Shown here piece by piece: positions 45,994-55,874 of a DNA stretch of 64,000 bases. The notes below the pieces were generated by a model. That model was not told the origin of the DNA. It made no database searches and saw only the letters and a list, made by a program, of their open reading frames with translations. The translations under genes and the position numbers were made by a program. This stretch comes from Exophiala sp. HKRS030 (lineage: Eukaryota; Ascomycota; Eurotiomycetes; Chaetothyriales; Herpotrichiellaceae), in assembly GCA_023897205.1 (NCBI GenBank), contig JAHWDD010000004.1:2604001-2668000 (forward strand), written 5' to 3'. Within the stretch, counting starts at the first letter, position 1. Every line of letters begins with the position of its first letter.

Positions 45994-47802
45994 ATGGACA
46001 AAAAAGGAGGCTTCCAGGAAGCCCGGTATCTTGAGTTTGTACGCTCGTCCGAAACCACCGGCGTCGATGGGAAACCCATGTTGAACCGCTACTCGACCCA
46101 TCTCACCCGCGAACATGACTTCCCTGGCGCCCAAGCCATGCTCTTTGGTGCCGGCGTGCCCGATCGACAAACCATGCAGACGGCGCCTCACGTCGGCATC
46201 GCCAGCGTCTGGTGGGAAGGGAACCCGTGCAACATGCATCTCTACGACCTCGGCAGGGAGGTCAAGAAGGCCGTCACCTCGCGCGGCATGTTGGCCTGGC
46301 AGTACAACACCATCGGGGTCAGCGATGCCATCACGATGGGCAACCAGGGGATGCGGTTCAGCCTGCAGACCCGCGAGATCATCGCCGACTCGGTCGAGAC
46401 GGTGACGTGCGCGCAGGCACACGACGCCAACATCACCATCCCCGGCTGCGACAAGAACATGCCCGGCTGTATCATGGGCATGGCGCGCCACAACAGACCG
46501 AGTCTGATGATCTACGGCGGCACCATCGACAAGGGCTACTCCAAAACCCTCCGCAAGCCCGTGAATGTCGCAACTTGCTACGAGGCCTTCGGCGCCTACC
46601 AGTACAACACACTCAGACAGCCCGACGACGGCGGCGACACGTCCAAGACGAAAGACGACATCATGGACGATTTGGAGAAGCACGCTTGTCCCGGAGCCGG
46701 TGCCTGCGGAGGCATGTACACCGCCAACACGATGGCGACGGCCATTGAAACCATGGGCCTCTCCCTGCCCGGGTCGAGTTCGACCCCGGCGACGTCACCT
46801 GCGAAGATGCGAGAATGCGCCAAAGCCGCCGACGCCATCAAGGTGTGCCTCGAGAAGGAAATCACGCCCAAGCAGCTGTTGACCAAGAAATCGTTCGAGA
46901 ATGCCCTCGTCATCACGATGGCGCTCGGGGGGAGTACGAATGCGGTGCTACATTTTCTGGCCATGGCCGTGACTGCAGGAGTGGAACTGACGCTCGATGA
47001 CTTTCAAAGAGTCAGCAACAAGATTCCATTCATCGCCGACCTGGCCCCGTCTGGCAAATATTTGATGGCCGATCTGTACGAGATCGGCGGCGTTCCCAGC
47101 GTACAGAAGCTCCTCATCGCGGCGGGGTTGCTGGACGGCTCGATACCGACCGTGACGGGCAAGACCTTGGCCGAGAACGTTGCGAGTTGGCCCAGCCTGC
47201 CCAGTGACCAGGTCATGATCCGCAGCCTCAGCGACCCGATCAAGAAGAGCGGCCACATCCAAATCTTGAAGGGCAACTTTGCGCCGTCGGGTGCCGTGGC
47301 GAAGATCACGGGGAAGGAAGGGTTGAAGTTCACGGGCAAGGCGCGCTGCTTCGACAAGGAGGTGCAGCTCAACGAGGCCCTGAACCGTGGTGAGATTCCT
47401 CGAGGCGAGAATCTCGTCCTCATCGTGCGTTACGAAGGGCCCAAGGGCGGTCCTGGCATGCCGGAACAACTGAAGGCCAGCGCGGCCATCATGGGTGCGG
47501 GGCTCACGAACATCGCCCTGGTGACGGACGGCAGGTACTCTGGGGCGTCGCACGGGTTCATCGTGGGGCACGTGTGTCCTGAAGCCGCCGTGGGGGGACC
47601 GATCGCTCTGGTCAAGGATGGAGACGAGGTGACGATCGATGCAGAGACGAATTCCATCTCCGTGGACGTGAGCGTCGATGAAATGGAAAAGAGAAAAGCT
47701 GCCTGGACCCCGCCTAGGATGGTGGTTACCAGGGGTGCATTGGCGAAATATGCGGCCTTGGTCAGTGATGCTAGTCATGGAGCCGTGACCGATCTATTTT
47801 GA
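45994..47802 (+). CDS. IlvD/Edd-family dehydratase (dihydroxyacid dehydratase-like)
   Basis: Single exon, 602 residues, ATG in a strong ACCATGG context. It is close to dihydroxyacid dehydratase, which removes water from 2,3-dihydroxy-isovalerate and -methylvalerate in valine and isoleucine synthesis. The iron-sulfur cysteines are present: Cys79 in GNPCNMH, Cys152 in IPGCDKNMPGC and Cys238 in GAGACGGMYTANTM. The substrate-site segments GGSTNAVLH and TDGRYSGASHGF are intact. Unlike the mitochondrial Ilv3, the N-terminus (MDKKGGFQEARYLEFVR) is not an obvious presequence, so a cytosolic paralogue, perhaps acting on a sugar acid, is as likely as the amino-acid enzyme. The very GC-rich third positions create long antisense frames. 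Confidence 0.9.
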   Translation: MDKKGGFQEARYLEFVRSSETTGVDGKPMLNRYSTHLTREHDFPGAQAMLFGAGVPDRQTMQTAPHVGIASVWWEGNPCNMHLYDLGREVKKAVTSRGMLAWQYNTIGVSDAITMGNQGMRFSLQTREIIADSVETVTCAQAHDANITIPGCDKNMPGCIMGMARHNRPSLMIYGGTIDKGYSKTLRKPVNVATCYEAFGAYQYNTLRQPDDGGDTSKTKDDIMDDLEKHACPGAGACGGMYTANTMATAIETMGLSLPGSSSTPATSPAKMRECAKAADAIKVCLEKEITPKQLLTKKSFENALVITMALGGSTNAVLHFLAMAVTAGVELTLDDFQRVSNKIPFIADLAPSGKYLMADLYEIGGVPSVQKLLIAAGLLDGSIPTVTGKTLAENVASWPSLPSDQVMIRSLSDPIKKSGHIQILKGNFAPSGAVAKITGKEGLKFTGKARCFDKEVQLNEALNRGEIPRGENLVLIVRYEGPKGGPGMPEQLKASAAIMGAGLTNIALVTDGRYSGASHGFIVGHVCPEAAVGGPIALVKDGDEVTIDAETNSISVDVSVDEMEKRKAAWTPPRMVVTRGALAKYAALVSDASHGAVTDLF

Positions 47803-49870
47803 TTGCCTTTTTTTTTGTACGGCAAACGAGACTCACCTAGTCTACCCGTGTTGTATCGAAGCGCGAGTTGGGGATCACCGGATGTAGTACTCTGCAGATA
47901 CTTGTAACCATTCATGATAATTCCTCGTGCCCGTACACAGACCGTATATTCTCGTTTGATGTAATATTGGGACATTGGGATAGGAAGGATCCGGTGCTGA
48001 AGATGGGGGAAAAGTCTGCCAGGAGATTCAATCAGGGGTGACGAAGAATGGTGACTGCCTGGAGTTCAATGACGATGGAAATGCATGATGATAGTAGACT
48101 GGGTTGAGCATAGGGAAATCATCTTCACGCAGTCAATCCATGGGGATGTCTACGACATTCGATGCTGCCTGCACAGGGTAACCCTGTACCAGTGTCATCT
48201 CCTTCTTTTTCTCTCATTCTACGTTCTCCACGGCAATCTTTGCACAGTCGGGTATCCCGTCCATGGAAAATTCAGTACAGTCCTTCCCTGATCTTGATTG
48301 ATACTTGACAAACAATTGTATGTACGAGTATCTCCATCCGTATCATGAAGTGAATATTCCAGTTACCAAAAGAAGCATCTGGACCGTTTTTACTTTTCAC
48401 TTTCTCCCCGTGCGGCGGTTGAAGTTGAAGCGTCTGAAACTATTACGAGTCGGTAGATCCCAAAAAGATGTCAATACGCATTTGGTCCATACCTGATGTA
48501 GACATGTGTGACTCAGGCAGACAAGATATGATCAAGACCCTTGCTATTTGGCCGCTCCATACCGGGTATTAGCTCAAGGCTCCCTCGTGGTCGGTTCACT
48601 AGCCCGCCGGTCATTTCCAACGCCATACTCCGCAATATGCGCTGCGACGACAGTCATTGGTTATGAGTCTTGGTAATCAATACAAGCCACCAAAAGAAAA
48701 AGCTTGAATGAGTCTTTAATTATTACGGGGTTACTCTTATGACTCTTTTACCCTTTCCATGTCCTGTAAGGTACGAGTACCGTACTTCTGAAGGATAATG
48801 TCGCGTATTTGTAATATGGCCATTGCGAAGAGATGGGTACTGTCCAGATGTGTGTCATGCTGTACGGAGTACCGGTATTTTTCATACCCATACGCGAGTC
48901 TTTTTTCTATTCGCCCACAAAGCGACCCTGGACGAACCACTTTTACCGAACTCTTTGCTTACTCTTTCTCACTCAACTCTCACCACATTACATGGCAAAT
49001 GTAGCGAATAGATCTCTTTTGGTACCGTGATTCGGCCTGTGATGGTGTGTGGTGATCTCATCCTCATCTCCACAGAACCCTATCCCAGCACGGCCATGGC
49101 AAGTGACGACCGTTCCCAGAATGAGTCAGATTTCATTCCCTAAGCCTTGTCCCTCAATACTCCGTATGACTACATCGTATGGAGTATCAACCCAAACCAC
49201 CGCCTTCCTCTTTGGATACTAGATGAGTAGGGCCATCACAAGAGGGGCCTTATCGTTCAAACCAGTCGGTCCCCTTTTTCACCCATTCTCAAAAAGTTAT
49301 GGACCCCCCTTTACAGACGACTGCCCCCAATAGGCAATCAGTATGAGAGAGAGAGAGAAAAGGCTATCCCGGAACTATGTATTGTACTACCTATGAATGT
49401 GTCACGGACCCGGTCACCACCAATGCTCGCGCGCCCTGTCATTCCGTTTTCTCGTTCGTATTCGGTTATGGTTTCTTTGGGTACGAGTACGAAACGACTA
49501 CTCCGTAACCCAGCCGAAACGATACGTCCATACACCATCCCGTACGTTTCCATGACCTTGCAGGGTTCTTTAGGCCGAGACGCGGAATTGATGATCGCCT
49601 GGATACATGTCGTGGTAAGTTGAAAAAAAATGTGGAATTGGAATACCTAGTGATGGTTGTTGCCTGGTTCAAGAGTTCTTGCCAGTGGAGTCCGAAATTC
49701 GGCACCTACTCGTACTGTTCTATAGGTATAAAGGTGTGGAAGGATGCCTGAGAAGGAACTCGTGAGGCTCTACTCTTCTCTGTTCGATTGTTAATCTCAA
49801 CATACTGAACATTCCCAGACAAAAACATCACAACACTTTTGGTATCATTCCACTCTTCCTTGGATCAACC
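47803..49870. other. Intergenic region
   Basis: 2.1 kb without a supportable gene. Exact TACGGAGTA/TACTCCGTA copies at 48863, 49158 and 49499. A TATAAA at 49727 probably belongs to the next gene. Confidence 0.5.
49727..49732 (+). promoter_or_regulatory. TATA box of the small gene at 49871
   Basis: TATAAA about 140 bp upstream of the ATG, followed by a CT-rich then CAA-rich leader. It is part of the case that the small gene is real. Confidence 0.4.
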
Positions 49871-50301
49871 ATGAAGCTACACGGCGACCATTCAGAGTCT
49901 TACGTCTCGCAACACCGCGCCGCATTGACAGCGAGGTCTTCGGCAACGACGGCAACAACAAACGACAAGTCCACGGCGTCAACGACAATGTCTTCAACAA
50001 ACGACAAAAACCCCAAGGAGTCGGCCTCCTGGGACGCCGCTTCCATCTCCACGTCATCCATTGCCAGTGAGAAAGAAAGGGCTCAAGCGGAGGCGAACAA
50101 GAAGCCGTCGTTGCTCAAAAGGGCCGTCACAGGTATGAAAGATACACTGTAACTCACCCCTCGAAAGATTCATTTCTCTTATCGCCGACACTGTTCGCTG
50201 ACCGTGTAATATTATCACGTATAGCCATTAAAAACATTGAACCACCTGAGCCAAGGATCCCACCTGGACGTCGATACGATTTACCCGCTTGGTCACGATA
50301 G
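49871..50301 (+). CDS. Small hydrophilic protein of unknown function
   Basis: Favoured model: exons 49871-50132 and 50225-50301, 112 residues, joined by a 92-nt intron with a GTATGA donor, a GCTGAC branch site and a TATAG acceptor. The product starts MKLHGDHSESYVSQHRAALT, has a Ser/Thr/Ala/Asn-rich middle, a short charged helix (ASEKERAQAEANKKPSLLKR) and ends YDLPAWSR. Without splicing the frame runs on to a stop at 50152 and gives 93 residues ending GMKDTL. No signal peptide, membrane segment or known domain. The TATA box at 49727 and leader support transcription. Not recognised; disordered for the most part. Confidence 0.45.
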
Positions 50302-51249
50302 AGTCTTCTAAACGGTACTTGACATGTAACGAGTCATTCCATGTCAATTTGTCACCATGTCACGGGAGGATCTTGCATCAACAGTCAGGAAGGGTTTTCT
50401 TTTTCTTTTAGCAATGTTGTTTTGAAAATGCTTGATGATTTGGAAAGGAAAATTTTCATGTCCGACAGATTGAAACAATGATGGGATGATTTGAATGTAC
50501 ACCGGGAAAAGAACTACAAGGACAGACCAGAGCAGACCAAGGGCCGTAATTGTCATTGTCATGTTGACATGAAACAACATTGACAACTGGTCTTGATGCT
50601 CTGGTCTGGTAGAGGTTTCACTTGTCGACATCCGGAAGTTTTGTCTTTTTATCTTTCGACATTCGACATACCACACACACAGACACCACACAAAGGGGGA
50701 AAAAAGAACTGGGAGACTGTTTCTTTCTGTATAGGTCAATCATCTATAACGACTTTGTCATTTTCACAAATGGTCTGATTTTGCACAACACCAAGGGGGA
50801 AAAACTATGAGACAATACGGGATACAACATACACTCCGTCACTGATGCAGTCTATCAGATGGTCATCCAGAGTCCAACCATACTATCTCTACTATGGGTT
50901 ATCACTTCTCAATGATGTGTGACACGGAGGAGGGGGAGTAGATAGTACTTCCTGTTGACTCCTTGAAGAAACTCATGTTTACAACATAATCCAATTGATT
51001 GTTGTACCGCGGCGGCGCCATCGATACCAAACACTATTTCTTTACCTTCATCTTTGTCTCAAGGTCCTCTCCATTCTCATTCATGTTTTGGCGCTCTTGT
51101 CACAGTTTGTTGTTTTCGTTCACGTTCAGGTTGCTGCCGCTTCGGTCACAACGCTCCTCTCTATTCACGACCTCACCTGCTCTCTCTCTCGCTCTCCTGT
51201 GAATCGTTCATTCCATTACCACGTTTTGTTGGCTCGGCACACATATTCC

Positions 51250-51257
51250 TATAAATA
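51250..51257 (+). promoter_or_regulatory. TATA box of the small membrane-protein gene
   Basis: TATAAATA about 170 bp before the ATG at 51426. It overlaps an out-of-frame ATG, which would then lie upstream of the transcript start and not compete. Confidence 0.5.
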
Positions 51258-51309
51258 TGTCCTCATTGTTTCTTGTTCCCCTTTCTCTTTTCTTTTTTTT
51301 CTCTTTTCA

Positions 51310-51420
51310 GCGAGGAGAAACAACAGCAACAACAGCAACACCACCACCATCATCAACAACAACAACGACAACAGCAACAGCAACCTCCTCCTCCTCCAAC
51401 AACGAAAACAACAACGATAG
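51310..51420 (+). repeat. CAA/ACA-rich low-complexity leader
   Basis: A run of CAA, ACA, CAC and CCT triplets with few G residues, between the TATA box and the ATG of the membrane protein. Such leaders are poorly structured and in general favour scanning; the effect here is inferred. Confidence 0.7.
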
Positions 51421-51425
51421 CGACA

Positions 51426-51755
51426 ATGACAAAGATCGTTGCGATTCTTCTCTGGACGGTCTTCGCCGTCCCCACCGCCCCCTACCTCCCTTTTGCCGTC
51501 TTGTCCGTCGCCTTCGTGATCGGAATGTTTCTCGCCACGGCGGCCTGTCTCGTCGGTCTCTGGATGGTGCTCTACGGCTTGGGCTGGGCATACAAGTGGC
51601 TGGACGAGCACTGGGACGGGTTCCAGAGCTGGGTCAACCTGGTGAAGTTTTTGCTCTGGGCCTTTGTGTTGGTGGGTGGTTCTCTCTGGGTGGTGGTCGG
51701 TTCCATTTGGTTGCTCGTTGCGGTGGTGGCGACCATTTGGAACATGTTCCGGTGA
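51426..51755 (+). CDS. Small integral membrane protein of unknown function
   Basis: Single exon, 109 residues, first in-frame ATG after the CAA-rich leader (the frame is open further 5' only through a TTG). Two hydrophobic blocks, about residues 4-53 and 71-105, would form three or four membrane helices; between them is a polar loop WAYKWLDEHWDGFQSWVN rich in Trp and acidic residues. Third codon positions favour C and G, as in expressed genes of this window. No family recognised. Small size, Trp-rich loop and strong promoter layout suggest an expressed membrane protein rather than chance. Confidence 0.6.
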   Translation: MTKIVAILLWTVFAVPTAPYLPFAVLSVAFVIGMFLATAACLVGLWMVLYGLGWAYKWLDEHWDGFQSWVNLVKFLLWAFVLVGGSLWVVVGSIWLLVAVVATIWNMFR

Positions 51756-52282
51756 TGGGGAGGGAGAGGTCTCTTTTTTTTGTGCCTTGGGGGGGTGGTG
51801 TTTGTGTTGTCGTGGTGTCTTTGTGGAGGGAGTGAGCAAGTTTAGAGATTTGAACATGGGGAGGGTTGACTCAATGAGAGAATAACTTGCTTGCTCCTAA
51901 AGGAACTGATCCTGTTTCATTTGACTCGACTCGTCCTTTTTTGATATTTGATCGCACGTCATTGCCATTTGTGAAATGTCGTGTGGACCGAGAACAGTCT
52001 CCCTCTCGTAAATCCCCATGCTGTCCTCCCTTCATCGACAATACATTGTCGATATCAATTTCCCATGTTCTTCATGACTGTTGTATTCCTAAACCTAATA
52101 CCGTTGAGATGAGATGGGTCGACGACAACCACACAATAGTACAACTCAATAGACATTGACATTGGACATCGATCTCAGTGGTCATGGTGACGGTGACGAT
52201 TATGGTGAAAAGTGAATCATCATAGTGATCTGATCCGAATGGCTCGGAACTTCACAGTTGAGAGATGGGATACGTTGTCTCA

Positions 52283-52296
52283 GTGTGTGTGTGTGT
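52283..52296 (+). repeat. (GT)7 microsatellite
   Basis: Seven GT units in non-coding DNA. Confidence 0.9.
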
Positions 52297-52662
52297 ATAC
52301 CTCGCCTACAAAAACATCTACAGAATCTCTTCAAAAGTCCCTTGTCGGTGCACGCGACTCTTTTTTCTTTTCGAAAATGATCCTCATCAGGCAAAGTTCT
52401 TTACTCTATTATCTATGCAAAGGAAAGTCCTATACGAACAGGGACCTCCTGTTCGGGGATGATCCCGCCGGGCGCCTGGCACGCCTTGTCACTAATAAGG
52501 AGAGAAATAATCCGTGGCTTTTCCTTTGCTGTACATGCCACTGTGACAAATATTCTTTGAATGGGAGAGAACTTTTTGTATTGTCGTTTTTATTTCACTT
52601 TCGTTTTGTCACTGTAATCCATGTGAAGGAAACATGGATTGGAAACTCTGGTTGATGATCGA

Positions 52663-52683
52663 CCACCACCACCACCACCACCA
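52663..52683 (+). repeat. (CCA)7 microsatellite
   Basis: Seven CCA units in non-coding DNA downstream of arp6. Confidence 0.9.
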
Positions 52684-52908
52684 GAAAGAAGCTTTTGGAG
52701 GGCAGCCTTGACGTTCTGGAAAGCTCCCAGGGAGCCGGGGGCAAGTAAGCAGAATGGTTTTGCGAGAACCTGTTGGCATTAAACAACGGCGTGATCTCTT
52801 TCGTCAACACCCTATAATATAGGTTCCGACCTTACTCATAATCTTTGCTGTGAGCAGTATATCATTCTCTCTCATGATTTCATGAAGTTCTGGCAAGACC
52901 AAAAAAAT

Positions 52909-54406
52909 CTATTTGTCACCATAGGTAAAGCGCCTTGTAGCCCAAGCACTACCATGTTCCCAATACTCCTCTTTGGTGATGCCGTATTCTCGTACCACGG
53001 AAGGTAATCGGCTGGCCATTCTCGCACCACCAAGCCAGGTCGAGGTGACAGGATCTTTCATCTTTCGTACACGAACTTCCCATTCCGTCTTGACCTTCGC
53101 CCTCAGTTCCGCCTCGATACGTTCGACGAAACCCGGGATTTTGGCACATCCTCCCACGACAAGAACATTGCTCAGCATGGTGGCTTGCACGAGTGGAGGC
53201 AACACCGAGAGTGACTGCATGACAATATCCGGAATCCCAGGCTGCTTGGATCCGATATCACTCGGGGACATCAAAATCTCGGGAACGGCAAATCTCTCAT
53301 TGCCCAGGGTCATCGTGATCTCCGAGTCGATACTGGCTCCAGCAAGAGCGGCTCGTTTGCGTTTCTTCGCCGCAGGGGTAGGATCGTGAGGACGGCTGAA
53401 GCCCTTGAGTAAATGTGTGCCATCCGGTAGGACATAATCGACCCGGACTTCTTCGTCTTGTTCATCAACATCCATCGAGTCGACATCATCACCATCCCGT
53501 ACTTTCACGGGAGCCGGTGTTGAACGACCTTTGTTGCCCTTCCAGGTCTTCTCGAGGTCACCCCGGAAGTCTTTGCTCACGTAGCATACCTCCTCTTTGA
53601 TATCGTTGACAATCTTCGTGTCTTGATGTAGATCAAAATGTCGCACCGAGATCATCTCTTTCAGTAAATTCGTCAAGTGCTTGCCGCCGAAGTCCAGACG
53701 TCGTATCGCTCGATGTAGAGGTCGACCTTTGTATAGAGGGGTGATGATGGTGTGACTGTAGCCGGCATCGATGACCATCAAACACTCCATGGGTGGCGGT
53801 GCGAGTGTGTCAGGGGTGGGCGCGGGCGCCTCTTCAAACAGAGAATGGAGATCATTGTAGGCGTTCAGCGACGGTCCTATCGCAAAACCTTAGTCTACCG
53901 GTCGAAGAGCGCACGCATAAAACTCAGCCGTACCTACCGATCATTCTAGAGTAGCCACCAAACCCCCATTCTTCCATGATGATTTCATCCGCATTCTTCT
54001 CGAGTGCTGGCATACTATTCGGTGGTTCCGTGACGATCAGCGTAGTTTCTTCGGGTCTTTTGACCAGAACATCCTTCCCAGCCGTCTTCTCGTCAAAGAT
54101 TGATCGATCCCAGATCTCCTTCTGTGCTTCCCAACTCACGACCTGGCCATTCTCTACAGGTCGGCGAAACAAGGCTTCGCTCCATTGTGTTATTTCTGCA
54201 CTCTCCGAGCCAACGTAGGTCTTTCTGTCTCGAGTTCTTACAATTGCGTTGGGTATTGTGTGACATCGAGAAAGGGTCGCGTCGTCGGTGCCTGGATCCG
54301 TGGGAGCGAAGCCTGCTTTTATTGTAAACCCTCCATTGTCGAGGACGAAAGTCGTAGAGGGGAGGCCTGGAACGTGACGTGCAGAAGCCTTAGGTGGGCG
54401 TGGCAT
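52909..54406 (-). CDS. arp6: Actin-related protein 6 (Arp6)
   Basis: Two exons on the minus strand, 53938-54406 and 52909-53876; 478 residues. Actin-fold segments are clear: TFVLDNGGFTIKAGFA at the N-terminus, TLIVTEPPNSMP, EEWGFGGYSRMIGPS, VIDAGYSHTIITPLYKG, RRLDFGGKHLTNLLKE, SVLPPLVQATMLSNVLVVGG and STWLGGARMAS. EEWGF and the RRLDFGGK block point to Arp6 rather than actin. Arp6 is a subunit of the SWR1 chromatin remodeller that deposits H2A.Z. An acidic insert (DSMDVDEQDEEV) and a basic AKKRKR stretch lie in the middle. Start is the ATG at 54406; the open frame reaches 54421 only through a TTG. Confidence 0.93.
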
Positions 54407-54763
54407 GGTCTCTACTGTCAATCATGTTGCAACTCATCGATTCAACAAGTCGGTAGTGAGGCGCATAGCATTGCACGGAAACGGACCAAGGTGTGTTGAT
54501 TCAGTTCAATAAATCACGAAAGATGAAGGGAGCGCGCCGCCACCAAAAATCCGCCAATGAACAGACGTAGAAGTTGACGTCTTTCCGCGACCGCAGCCTT
54601 GCGCAGCCTCGCGATGTTACAAAACCTCTCAAAGGTCGCAGCTCTCCTTATTTGAAGAAAGACGCAATCTGAGCCCTAGGACGTGAATGGCATGAGTCAT
54701 GATCAAGTTCAGAATATGCCATCTATCTTGTTATCTCCACGAGGAGCAAAATATATATACAGT
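54407..54763. other. Short intergenic region
   Basis: Promoter of arp6 and 3' flank of the thioesterase gene, both on the minus strand. Nothing recognised. Confidence 0.55.
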
Positions 54764-55572
54764 CTATTCGCCTACAACATGTTTATTTCCACCGAAGCTG
54801 GTTCGGGTAGCTTCGCTAGCTTGTGACTCGTTTACTGCTGGCTTCAAGTCTTCGGTGATGTTTCTCTCGTCTTTCCATGCCAGAGCAACGAATTTGGTGT
54901 GGCTGCCCCGAGCCACTATCTCATCCTTACTGTTCATGAACTTGACCGAGGTATAAGCAAGTGTCTTTCCAACTGTTTGAATTTCAGTATATCATTCCTC
55001 AACGCCGTGACGGACTGGATGCATTACACTTATCGCAGATGACCTCGCCCTTGATCAAGTCGCCTATCTTCCCGCCAGCGTTGAGATAGGTGACGTTCAG
55101 ATCTGTTGACACGCCCGTCGAATAAAGGCCTCTGGATGCGAGTGCTAAAGAACCACTTGTGTCAACCATCGTAGCGAGCGTCGCGCCATGTAAAATCCCC
55201 AGTCGGTTCGTATGTTGTTTCTCAATCGGTAATTCGAAGTTGACTTTGCCTGGTTCGGCCGCCGTTATTCGCATCTGATCAAAATAACGTCAGACAGATC
55301 CTCGTTGCACGAACAGATCATTATCGCCTCGTCGTCGCGTAATGCTGCGCGTGGCTTGTTCAGAAAAGGAATAACCAGTTCAACCTACAGCATCGATCAA
55401 TCTATATTATCTCAGCGAGCGGTTCATAGAAAGGAGAAAGGAGACCTACCGTGGCTCAACCCCAGAAGTCGTTCGAAACGACTCCCATACCTGGTGATGT
55501 TAGAGCCAAAGGAGCAGTGCAATAGTGTCATTTTGGGAGACGTACAGAACGAACGAACTTTAGAGCCGACAT
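54764..55572 (-). CDS. PaaI/ACOT13-type hot-dog thioesterase
   Basis: Five exons on the minus strand, 55546-55572, 55450-55490, 55389-55401, 55028-55274 and 54764-54972; 178 residues, all in phase. The hot-dog core is in exon 4: KVNFELPIEKQHTNRLG, ILHGATLATMVDTSGSLA and STDLNVTYLNAGGKIGD, and exon 5 supplies FGKTLAYTSVKF and VARGSHTKF. It should hydrolyse acyl- or aryl-CoA thioesters. The N-terminus MSALKFVRSVWESFR matches the helix that opens this family, which fixed the first two exons. The fourth donor was placed at GTAATG (55026-55027), because the neighbouring GTGTAA gives the wrong phase. The third exon is only 13 nt. The last 40 residues form a polar tail. Confidence 0.82.
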
Positions 55573-55874
55573 AGTTGGCTTTTGTATTCGTATTATAGCT
55601 CGTTACACCTTCGAACGAGTTCAGCTAAAGAAGTATGAAGTATTCCGTAAATGGGCTTGGAGGTGGTCAAGTCCGGATCCGGAGAAACTATGCCCCGGGT
55701 AAAAATGACGTTTGGCAGACTGAGGCTACTGAGGCTGCTGATAAACACTCCGTACTCGTGCAGCGCCCTACACTTAATGGCTACCACAGCATCGCTTTCC
55801 ATAGCTGGAGAAAAGGGTGTTGTGGGAGTTGAGTATCATTATCATCATCGTAAACCTGTCTTGGAAGATTCTGA
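55573..55874. other. Short intergenic region
   Basis: About 300 bp between two minus-strand genes. Nothing recognised. Confidence 0.55.

Larger units (their letters stand above)
50302..51425. other. Intergenic region and CAA-rich leader
   Basis: Contains a TATAAATA box at 51250 and, at 51310-51420, a CAA/ACA-rich unstructured leader leading into the small membrane-protein gene. A weak minus-strand frame (50344-50631, 95 codons, one hydrophobic segment) is not supported strongly enough to call. Confidence 0.5.
51756..52908. other. Intergenic region with microsatellites
   Basis: Convergent 3' flanks of the membrane-protein gene and arp6. Includes (GT)7 at 52283-52296 and (CCA)7 at 52663-52683. 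No gene recognised. Confidence 0.6.

Noticed and set aside
45985..47778. Long antisense frames over the IlvD/Edd gene
   Set aside because: Shadow frames of a strongly GC3-biased gene.
50344..50631. Minus-strand frame of 95 residues with one hydrophobic segment
   Set aside because: Low G/C at third positions, no family, no clear promoter; could be chance.
51257..51835. Plus-strand frame of 192 codons overlapping the small membrane-protein gene
   Set aside because: Its ATG lies in the TATA box, and its product is Thr-rich then Arg/Leu-rich in the shadow frame of a better coding sequence.
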